DNA from: Anaerolineae bacterium | Lineage (GTDB): Bacteria; Chloroflexota; Anaerolineae; DUEN01 | DNA length: 5,642 nucleotides | Reading direction: 5' to 3' | NCBI GenBank assembly: GCA_021159845.1 | Contig: JAGHDS010000507.1 | Span: 1 to 5,642 of the forward strand | In this document: positions 1 through 4,957 of the stretch, piece by piece | Position numbering within the stretch: the stretch's first letter is position 1 | Layout of the letters: each line of letters opens with the position of its first letter | The notes under the pieces: generated by a model | The model's database searches: none | Seen by the model: the letters and a program-made list of their open reading frames with translations, nothing else | Told to the model about the DNA's origin: nothing | Program-made: the position numbers and the translations under genes

Positions 1-72
1 AGGAGGGCCTGCTCTGTCCAGTATCTCCATCACCACCTGGTAACGATCTCTTGGCGCACGCACAACACGGGC

Positions 73-101
73 TTGACACCATCATAGGGGTTTGGTATAA
101 T
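73..101 (+). promoter_or_regulatory. Perfect-consensus sigma70-type promoter with extended -10, driving the rpsU-infA leader
   Basis: TTGACA lies at 73-78 and TATAAT at 96-101, separated by exactly 17 nt. A TG dinucleotide at 93-94, one base before the -10 box, adds an extended -10 element. All twelve hexamer positions match consensus. The expected transcription start is about 106-109. No protein gene begins close downstream, so the promoter must serve the long structured leader in front of rpsU and infA. A promoter this strong fits a ribosomal-protein operon whose output is then limited downstream by the attenuator at 245-283. Confidence 0.88.
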
Positions 102-108
102 GAATATG

Positions 109-136
109 GTAGTGAGATGGTGGTACCCTTCACTAC
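109..136 (+). repeat. Inverted repeat / 5'-end RNA hairpin at the predicted transcription start
   Basis: Bases 109-115 (GTAGTGA) and 130-136 (TCACTAC) are perfectly complementary over 7 bp. A short inner extension is possible (119-120 with 126-127). The repeat begins within a base or two of the predicted transcription start. It could therefore be a 5'-terminal hairpin stabilising the transcript or a DNA operator for a dimeric regulator; the sequence alone does not decide. An 11-codon reading frame discussed in the findings runs through it. Confidence 0.5.
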
Positions 137-141
137 AATAA

Positions 142-283
142 ACCGAGGTGTGAGGGTAGCCCATGTGATAGAGTTGGAGAAGCGAACTTCTCAGGCATCA
201 GCGCATGTGGCACGCAAGGGATAAAATCCTTGGCGGGGCCCTTGAAAACCTCGGTGGATGGATATCGCACCGGGGTTTTTGTT
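142..283 (+). promoter_or_regulatory. Structured 5' leader of rpsU-infA with competing antiterminator and terminator helices (putative attenuator or riboswitch-like element)
   Basis: ACCGAGGT at 142-149 is perfectly complementary to ACCTCGGT at 248-255, which would close a multibranched RNA of about 114 nt. Inside it are a perfect 6-bp stem with a CGAA tetraloop (177-182 with 187-192) and a hairpin of five Watson-Crick pairs plus a G-U (215-220 with 227-232). The arm 215-220 can alternatively pair perfectly with 239-244, suggesting a switchable fold. The 3' arm of the closing helix is also the 5' arm of the terminator at 245-283, so the long helix and the terminator exclude each other. That is the logic of a transcription attenuator. 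No conserved core of a riboswitch family I know was recognised, and the signal (ligand, ribosomal protein, temperature or translation of a small frame) is unknown. Confidence 0.6.
245..283 (+). terminator. Intrinsic terminator in the rpsU leader (attenuator)
   Basis: The stem pairs 249-256 with 268-275 (eight pairs including one U-G). After a bulged G at 267 it continues with 257-259 pairing 264-266 around a GGAT loop. A-rich 245-248 pairs with the first T residues, and the stem is followed by TTTTTGTT from 276. It lies about 80 nt before the rpsU start and some 170 nt after the promoter, with no recognisable gene between. It therefore most likely terminates the leader prematurely under some conditions rather than ending an upstream gene. 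Confidence 0.78.
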
Positions 284-348
284 ATTATCAGGTAGGGTAG
301 TTGCATAATCCGGGTGTGTATTATCATGGAGGAGATCCTGACACAGAG

Positions 349-356
349 GGAGGTGA
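349..356 (+). promoter_or_regulatory. Extended Shine-Dalgarno of rpsU
   Basis: GGAGGTGA is an 8-nt uninterrupted match to the 16S rRNA 3' end. It ends 6 nt before the ATT at 363, or 9 nt counting from the GGAGG core. This spacing fixes ATT as the initiation codon, since no ATG, GTG or TTG is present in the frame between the in-frame stop at 354-356 and the conserved bS21 sequence. A Shine-Dalgarno this strong could compensate for a poor start codon. Confidence 0.75.
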
Positions 357-362
357 GCAGCC

Positions 363-572
363 ATTACTGTCGAACTACGTCCGGGAGAATCTCCTGAGAG
401 TCTCCTGAAAAGGTTCCGAAAGGCGGTAACGGAGGAGCGCATTCTCAGTACGGTTCGCAAGAAGCGTTGGTTCACGCCGAAGAGCGAACTGCGGCGCCTC
501 AAACGTAAGAAGGCTATCCGCAAAGCGCGTCGGGCGGCTCGTAAGCGTGCGGAACGGGAATCGCGAAGGTAA
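363..572 (+). CDS. rpsU: 30S ribosomal protein bS21, with an apparent ATT start codon
   Basis: This frame encodes 69 residues beginning TVELRPGESPESLLKRFRKA after the start, which is characteristic of bS21. The usual arginine/lysine-rich helix follows, containing the RWFTPKSELRRLKRKKAIRK stretch and ending ERESRR. bS21 binds the small-subunit platform near the 16S 3' end and takes part in translation initiation. The length is normal for the family. The frame has an in-frame TGA at 354-356, then only GCA GCC ATT ACT, and there is no methionine codon anywhere in it. ATT at 363 aligns with the usual initiator position and has an excellent Shine-Dalgarno at 349-356. AUU initiation is known for E. 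coli infC; here it is inferred. A sequencing error in one base is the main alternative. infA follows 110 nt downstream, probably in the same transcript. Confidence 0.92.
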   Translation: MTVELRPGESPESLLKRFRKAVTEERILSTVRKKRWFTPKSELRRLKRKKAIRKARRAARKRAERESRR

Positions 573-623
573 GCGCAAAGAAGTAGACTCTAAACTTGTG
601 AAAAGGGTGCGTCACGGTTTCGT

Positions 624-654
624 CTAGAGAGCGGGGCCGTGGCGCGCTCTTTGG
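624..654 (+). terminator. Hairpin between rpsU and infA (weak terminator or processing/attenuation structure)
   Basis: AGAGCG at 628-633 is perfectly complementary to CGCTCT at 645-650. Four further outer pairs, including one wobble (624-627 with 651-654), give a stem of up to ten pairs with an 11-nt loop. Only a short TTT run at 650-652 follows, so full intrinsic termination is doubtful. Partial termination or mRNA end protection would allow rpsU to be expressed more than infA. The structure ends 28 nt before the infA start. Confidence 0.4.
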
Positions 655-682
655 GAAAAGAAGCGCGGGGGAAGGGAATAAG

Positions 683-913
683 ATGGCAAAGACGGAAGAG
701 AAGATATCCGTTGAGGGCACTGTCGTTGAGGCACTGCCTAACGCGACGTTCCGCGTGGAGCTTGACAATGGACATGAGGTTCTGGCCTATTTGTCGGGCA
801 AGATGCGGAGGCACTATATCCGAGTCCTCTTGGGTGACCGCGTCCGTGTGGAGCTTTCACCTTATGATCTGACACGTGGACGCATCACGTTCCGATTCAA
901 GGCATCTGGCTGA
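683..913 (+). CDS. infA: Translation initiation factor IF-1
   Basis: The 76-residue product is a textbook IF-1: an S1-like OB fold with [10 protein letters not shown] (11-20), [13 protein letters not shown] (23-35), [11 protein letters not shown] (38-48), [20 protein letters not shown] (51-70) and a short basic end. IF-1 occupies the ribosomal A site during initiation and helps IF-2 and IF-3 select the initiator tRNA. The residue before the GD of the LxGD turn is leucine, where many IF-1 proteins have proline. The ATG at 683 follows a purine-rich GAAGGGA at 671-677 with suitable spacing. No promoter is obvious in the 110-nt gap after rpsU, so co-transcription from the promoter at 73-101 is likely. 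This infA is separated from the secY/adk/map/rpmJ context common in other bacteria. Confidence 0.97.
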   Translation: MAKTEEKISVEGTVVEALPNATFRVELDNGHEVLAYLSGKMRRHYIRVLLGDRVRVELSPYDLTRGRITFRFKASG

Positions 914-1149
914 AGCGGTGGCTCCCCAAGTGTGTCGTCGGCATATGTGAGATGACAAAGGCGTGGCTTCGTACCCACGCGCAGGATATCATTGGGGGCG
1001 CGTGAGCCATGTGAATGCCGCGTTGATGATTGTCTAAACCTGCATAACGCGTAAGAAACCCTTTCACCTCTTCGTAGGACGGATTCCCTCTCCGACATGC
1101 ATCGTGTTGATGCGAGCCCGCCATACAGGTACACGTGAATGCATACAGA
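914..1149. other. Noncoding region after infA with alternative hairpins
   Basis: No convincing gene is visible on either strand. GCGTGG (961-966) can pair with CCACGC (975-980). CACGCGC (976-982) can instead pair perfectly over 7 bp with GCGCGTG (998-1004). The two helices share bases and cannot both form. A further 5-bp hairpin joins 1099-1103 to 1109-1113. None is followed by a T-run. The antisense frame overlapping the 3' end of infA looks like a shadow. The role of the structures (3' UTR stability or a small RNA) cannot be told from sequence. Confidence 0.45.
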
Positions 1150-1181
1150 TCCGGTAGGCTCGTGTGGCTTACCGGAATTTG
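1150..1181 (+). terminator. Terminator-like hairpin downstream of infA
   Basis: Bases 1150-1159 pair with 1167-1176 through ten pairs (one G-T wobble) around a 7-nt loop, with a perfect CCGGTA/TACCGG core. A short ATTTG follows, so the T-tract is poor. It is the best candidate for the 3' end of the rpsU-infA transcript. It also argues against translation of the zinc-finger gene beginning at the GTG at 1164, which lies in the hairpin loop. Confidence 0.5.
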
Positions 1182-1331
1182 TCGTTGTGGGTGGGGTGTG
1201 GAGTGTGCATGTATGTGGAAAGCATGTCTGTGGTGATGATGAAATATAGAGTGGCCGCGTGTGATGGGTTTTTGATTCTGATGGGGCTTGATGGAGAGAG
1301 CACGCTATCTGGTAATCAGGTAGGTGAGCTC
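1182..1331. other. C-poor, G/T-rich noncoding stretch with a weak promoter candidate
   Basis: From 1177 to 1250 only four C residues occur on the + strand, with repeated GTG, GGTG and ATG-like words. The stretch is open in the frame of the downstream zinc-finger gene. Translated, however, it gives unconserved-looking residues ahead of a start with a perfect Shine-Dalgarno, so it is judged noncoding. A possible promoter is TTGATG (1288-1293), a 17-nt spacer and GGTAAT (1311-1316), matching four of six positions in each box. It would start a short leader at about 1323. Confidence 0.35.
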
Positions 1332-1339
1332 AAGGAGGT
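1332..1339 (+). promoter_or_regulatory. Perfect Shine-Dalgarno deciding the start of the zinc-finger gene
   Basis: AAGGAGGT is a full match to the 16S anti-Shine-Dalgarno. The GTG at 1344 lies 5 nt after the last G of the GGAGG core. The in-frame ATG at 1341 lies only 2 nt after it, which is too close. GTG 1344 is therefore preferred. Confidence 0.7.
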
Positions 1340-1343
1340 CATG

Positions 1344-1673
1344 GTGATCACGACAGCGCAGTCTGAAATCGCTCGTCTCGAACAGGAGCTGGCCAAAGCT
1401 CGAGAGAAACTAGCAACCGTAGAGGAACAGCTAACCGAACGACCCGACTTTGGCCTGGGACAAGGCGGCACTATGCTCTACGAGTGGGAGATGAACCTGG
1501 CTGAGCGCGATCGCCTTCGAGAGAAAATCGCATCCCTCGAGGACGCCCTTGAGAGGGCTCGGGAGGGACGATATGGCATTTGCGAGGTGTGCGGCCAACC
1601 CATTGACCCGGAGCGGCTAAAGATATTGCCCGATACTAAACTTTGTGCGAAGTGCGCCGCGGCTAGGCGTTGA
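1344..1673 (+). CDS. DksA/TraR-family C4 zinc-finger protein
   Basis: The 109-residue product has an N-terminal coiled-coil-like region (about 5-33, rich in E, K, R, A and L), a glycine-rich turn (about 34-43), a second helical arm (about 45-75) and a C-terminal zinc finger with Cys80, Cys83, Cys101 and Cys104 (CX2C-X17-CX2C). This matches the DksA/TraR fold, whose coiled coil can enter the RNA polymerase secondary channel and modulate initiation. The loop between the helices has one Asp (35) but not the DxxDxA tip of E. coli DksA, so a ppGpp-type role cannot be assumed. The start is GTG 1344, chosen for the AAGGAGGT upstream; ATG 1341 is one codon earlier, and an extended form from GTG 1164 is unlikely because it begins inside a hairpin. 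It appears to be a single-gene unit ending at the terminator at 1706-1742. Confidence 0.85.
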   Translation: MITTAQSEIARLEQELAKAREKLATVEEQLTERPDFGLGQGGTMLYEWEMNLAERDRLREKIASLEDALERAREGRYGICEVCGQPIDPERLKILPDTKLCAKCAAARR

Positions 1674-1705
1674 TCGCTTCGATGCTAAGCGGTTGAGCTC
1701 ATCAG

Positions 1706-1742
1706 AGGGGCTGCCAGGGTCACTGCGGCCCCTTTTACTTTT
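1706..1742 (+). terminator. Strong intrinsic terminator after the zinc-finger gene
   Basis: Bases 1706-1714 pair with 1725-1733 through nine pairs including the GC-rich GGGGC/GCCCC core, with a 10-nt loop. TTTTACTTTT follows. It lies 32 nt after the zinc-finger stop codon and ends only 25 nt before the helicase ATG, so the two genes are probably separate units unless read-through occurs. Confidence 0.88.
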
Positions 1743-1767
1743 CCGGGCATGATGGTGAGCAGGGCTT

Positions 1768-4700
1768 ATGGGGAAACAGTTCAAACGTCAATGGGGTAAA
1801 CTGGCAGCCTTGCTGAACCGCCGCCAATACGAGGCGGTCACAGCGCCGCAGGGTCCATTATTGGTGATCGCCGGCCCGGGTAGCGGCAAAACTCGCATCG
1901 TCACCTTTCGGGTTGCATACCTCATCCTTCAAAACCATGTTCCACCCGACCATATCCTGGCCGTGACCTTTACGAACCGCGCGGCCGAGGAGATGCGTTC
2001 GCGGTTGGAGCATCTGGTCGAGGCGCGTTGTGAGGATGTACAGGTGCACACGCTCCACGCAACTGCGCTGCGCTTCCTACGTGAGTATGGCGAGACCATC
2101 GACCTACCCGCGGACTTCGTGGTCGCGGATGAGGAGATGCAGAGCCTGGCTATCCGCGAGGCCGCGCGCTTGCTGAATCTGAGCTTGGAGCTGTATCCCG
2201 AGCACGCGCTGCAAGATTACATCAGCCGTAAGAAGGCGGCAATGCAGGACCCGACCATCCTGCCAGCCCGCGGCGAGGTCAATGCTGTCTACTCGGACGT
2301 AGCTGGCGTCTATCAGGAATGGCTGCGTGATCACCATGCGTTGGACTTCGACGATCTGATCTACTATGCTGTGCAATTGCTGGCACGCCGGCCGGATGTC
2401 CGGCACGAAGTGCAGGCCCGGCTCAATCACATCCTGGTAGACGAGTATCAGGATATCAACCTGGCCCAATACCGGCTCCTAGCCCTACTCGCGCCGCCTG
2501 GGAGTGATATCACTGTTGTAGCGGACGGGGACCAAGCGATCTACGGCTGGCGAGGGGCCGAGCCTTCCCTGATCGAGCGCTTCCGTCGCATCTACCGGCC
2601 CCGGGTGGTCGCTCTCGAGGAAAGTTATCGATCCACCCAGACGATCCTTTACGCTGCCCAACGCTTCATTGCCAAAGGGCGCCCCTTCCCCTGGCGGGAT
2701 CCCAAACACCCGACCTACCTACGCTCCGTTCACTCCCGTGGCAATCCCATCTATCATTACCTGCTGGCTACAACGGATCAAGAGCAAGCCTTGGTGGCAT
2801 CATTGGTCCGACGGTTGCATGATGAGTGCGGCTACCGTTATGGCGACATCGCCATCCTGTACCGTACCCATCGGCTGGCCGAAGCTCTCGAGGGCTACCT
2901 AGCTCAACGCGGCATCCCGGTGCACCGCGTGCAGAAAGCTCCCTTCTTTCAACGCCCTATGGTGCGGGAGATCATACGTTACCTCTACCTGATTCGTTCT
3001 CTGACCGCCGTACCTGATGCCGATGTCGTCGCTGCGCTGAATTTCCCGCGTACCCTGGCGGATGAGCTCACGATCATGCAATTGGAGCGCCTGGCGAGGC
3101 GGCACGGGATCGGCTTGACCGAGTTGGCGCGTCGCAGTGATCGCTTCCCAGAGCTCAGCCCGTTGACCAGGGCCAACCTTCGAGCCTTCCTCGACCTGTT
3201 CGAATCGGACCTGCGCCCCCTGGCCGATGAGCCAATTGAGGTGATCGTCGAGAGGGTATTGGACACGCTGGCCGCCCGGCGCTCGCCCTTTGACTCCGGG
3301 GAGATGCAGCTTCTACGCGGCTGGGCTGACTTCGTCGCCCGTCCCAAGGCCGTGACGCAGATCCGAGACTGGATAGACCATAATCTTCCGCTGGTCATCC
3401 ATGCACCTGCCACCATCGACGGGGCGTGTGCGGCGGCCGTCCTGAAGCGCGCCCTGGAGGCCTATCTGGCTCATCGGGTTAGTGTAGTGCTGGATCTGTC
3501 GGCTGAGGCGCGTCGCATCGAGATATCAACAGGGGGATCGCAGCCGCTGGTTATCCACGTCCCACCGCAGCGCGCGGTGAGCAGCGCGCTGGCGGCCGTT
3601 GCCTGGCGGCTGGCCCAGGATGTGTTGGCCACCTATGAGCGGCTCGCAGATGGCCGCTTTGTCGTCTACGATCTGGAGACCACCGGCACGAACCCGCGTC
3701 GGGACGAGATACTGGAGATCGGAGCACAGGTTATAGAGCATCAGAGGGACGCCGGACCACCCTTCTTCTCCCGTGTGCGGCCGAAGAGGGGATCAATCCC
3801 CGCCGCGGCCACCGCTGTGCACGGGATCACGTGGGCTGACGTGGAGGACGCCGAACCGATCGAGCACGTCTTGCCACGATTCCTGGCATATGTAGGTGAG
3901 GCGACCGTCGTGGGGCATAACATCCTCGCGTTCGACAACCGGTTCATCGACCGCGATGCCTCCCGGCTCCTCGGTCGCCCGTTTCGCAACCCAGCGCTGG
4001 ATACCCTTGTCCTGGCCCAACGGCTGCTGCCGGGCGAGCCGAGCTATAGCCTGGAGCATCTGCTACGTCGGTTGAATCTGGCCGAGCGGGTGGAACATCG
4101 CGCGGCCGCGGACGTCCAGCAAACACGAGACCTTTTCCTCACGCTGCTGGAGGAGAGCCGTAAGCGCACAGCCCTGGGAGCTCTGTCCGAGCTCTTGCCG
4201 CTGGTGGGATTAGGGATGTTGGGAGCCGAGGTCGCGTTGGAAGATGAGAACATGGCGCTTTGGCATGGTGCCCTACGCGTCTACCATCACAACCACGATC
4301 ACACGGCATTTCTGGAAGACGAACTCGTTGCCCAATTACCTTCCCTTGAGCAAGCGCGGGCTCGACGGCTCTGGGAGCAAATGGAGCAATCGACGCCGCC
4401 ACCGCTGGCGGAGGACGAGGCATGGATGATCCTGCGTGATGCATTTATGGATCAGGTGAGGACCTTCGCTCGATTCAGCAAGGACCTCTCCCTTGGTGCG
4501 TTCCTGGATTACCAGGCACTTGTGACCAGCCTGGGTACCGAGGGCACCGGGGCGCCTGAGGATCGGGTAACGATGATGACGATGCATAACGCGAAGGGGA
4601 CGGAATTCTCGGTGGTGATCATCATCGGCGTTGAGGAGGAGAATCTTCCGCTATGGACAACGCTGGATGACGAGGATGCTTTGGAGGAAGAGCGGCGGGT

Positions 4701-4896
4701 GTTCTACGTGGGGATGACGCGCGCCAAGGAGCGTCTATATTTATGCTCCGTGCGGGACCGCGGGGATGGCTTCGTACGCACGCCATCGCGCTTCGCGTTC
4801 GATTTGCCTGCAGAATACGTGCGACGGGTGCGTGTAGGACCACACGGCCGTGTGGAGGAGTTGTCCCCTCCGACTTCCTCACGTCTGCGGCCCTGA
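1768..4896 (+). CDS. UvrD/PcrA-type SF1A helicase with an internal DnaQ-like DEDDh 3'-5' exonuclease domain
   Basis: This 1042-residue protein contains the helicase core in order: Q-motif Gln20, Walker A GPGSGKT (36-42), motif Ia VTFTNRAAEEM (66-76), Ib VHTLHA (93-98), DFDDL (193-197), Walker B DEYQD (225-229), motif III DGDQAIYGWRGA (253-264), motif IV SYRST (286-290), IVa DIAILYRTHRLAEAL (360-374), motif V MTMHNAKGTEFSVV (937-950) and motif VI ERRVFYVGMTRAKERL (975-990). Between IVa and V lies a complete exonuclease of about 629-796 with ExoI D635/E637, ExoII HN (717-718) and D723, and ExoIII H777/D782. All five DEDDh residues are present. Residues 530-628 are unassigned. UvrD and PcrA are near 700-750 residues, so roughly 300-400 are added. 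It should unwind DNA 3'-5' and degrade 3' ends, likely in repair or recombination. Start ATG 1768 follows an in-frame TGA at 1756 and has only a weak ribosome site. Confidence 0.95.
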   Translation: MGKQFKRQWGKLAALLNRRQYEAVTAPQGPLLVIAGPGSGKTRIVTFRVAYLILQNHVPPDHILAVTFTNRAAEEMRSRLEHLVEARCEDVQVHTLHATALRFLREYGETIDLPADFVVADEEMQSLAIREAARLLNLSLELYPEHALQDYISRKKAAMQDPTILPARGEVNAVYSDVAGVYQEWLRDHHALDFDDLIYYAVQLLARRPDVRHEVQARLNHILVDEYQDINLAQYRLLALLAPPGSDITVVADGDQAIYGWRGAEPSLIERFRRIYRPRVVALEESYRSTQTILYAAQRFIAKGRPFPWRDPKHPTYLRSVHSRGNPIYHYLLATTDQEQALVASLVRRLHDECGYRYGDIAILYRTHRLAEALEGYLAQRGIPVHRVQKAPFFQRPMVREIIRYLYLIRSLTAVPDADVVAALNFPRTLADELTIMQLERLARRHGIGLTELARRSDRFPELSPLTRANLRAFLDLFESDLRPLADEPIEVIVERVLDTLAARRSPFDSGEMQLLRGWADFVARPKAVTQIRDWIDHNLPLVIHAPATIDGACAAAVLKRALEAYLAHRVSVVLDLSAEARRIEISTGGSQPLVIHVPPQRAVSSALAAVAWRLAQDVLATYERLADGRFVVYDLETTGTNPRRDEILEIGAQVIEHQRDAGPPFFSRVRPKRGSIPAAATAVHGITWADVEDAEPIEHVLPRFLAYVGEATVVGHNILAFDNRFIDRDASRLLGRPFRNPALDTLVLAQRLLPGEPSYSLEHLLRRLNLAERVEHRAAADVQQTRDLFLTLLEESRKRTALGALSELLPLVGLGMLGAEVALEDENMALWHGALRVYHHNHDHTAFLEDELVAQLPSLEQARARRLWEQMEQSTPPPLAEDEAWMILRDAFMDQVRTFARFSKDLSLGAFLDYQALVTSLGTEGTGAPEDRVTMMTMHNAKGTEFSVVIIIGVEEENLPLWTTLDDEDALEEERRVFYVGMTRAKERLYLCSVRDRGDGFVRTPSRFAFDLPAEYVRRVRVGPHGRVEELSPPTSSRLRP

Positions 4897-4928
4897 TGAT
4901 GAGCGCGTTCAACGAGATGTGCATCATC
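4895..4928 (+). repeat. Inverted repeat at the helicase stop codon
   Basis: GATGATG at 4895-4901 overlaps the TGA stop and is perfectly complementary to CATCATC at 4922-4928, with a 20-nt loop. There is no T-run after it, so it is unlikely to be an intrinsic terminator. It may only shape the intercistronic mRNA between the helicase and macro-domain genes. Confidence 0.35.
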
Positions 4929-4957
4929 GTATCGTCTTAGTTCACAAGGAGGGCACG

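Noticed and set aside
1..70. Open minus-strand frame reading about 24 residues at the left edge, possibly the start of a divergent gene
   Set aside because: It is too short to identify, no ribosome site or minus-strand promoter is convincing, and other frames are open as well. No feature is claimed in 1-72.
118..129. GGTGGTACC resembling part of the T-box antiterminator consensus
   Set aside because: It lies at the transcription start rather than just before the terminator, and no specifier stem is seen. The downstream genes are also not aminoacyl-tRNA synthetase or amino-acid genes.
117..224. A 35-codon frame from ATG 117 to TAA 222-224 inside the leader
   Set aside because: It has no Shine-Dalgarno, its residues resemble no known peptide, and it crosses the structured RNA. 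The same frame stays open upstream through the promoter, so it is probably open by chance.
326..397. ATG 326 frame of 23 codons overlapping the rpsU start
   Set aside because: It has no ribosome site upstream, is out of frame with bS21 and ends soon. The strong Shine-Dalgarno at 349-356 fits the ATT start instead, and a programmed frameshift has no support.
952..1005. Seventeen-codon frame from ATG 952 after infA
   Set aside because: Its ribosome site is weak and it coincides with GC-rich hairpins; there is no independent support for translation.
862..1134. Minus-strand frame of 90 codons overlapping the end of infA
   Set aside because: It overlaps a certain gene, has no ribosome site and has a composition typical of an antisense shadow.
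1164..1343. Extended form of the zinc-finger protein starting at GTG 1164
   Set aside because: It would begin in the loop of the hairpin at 1150-1176 without a Shine-Dalgarno, and the added residues do not look like DksA/TraR. AAGGAGGT at 1332 points to GTG 1344.
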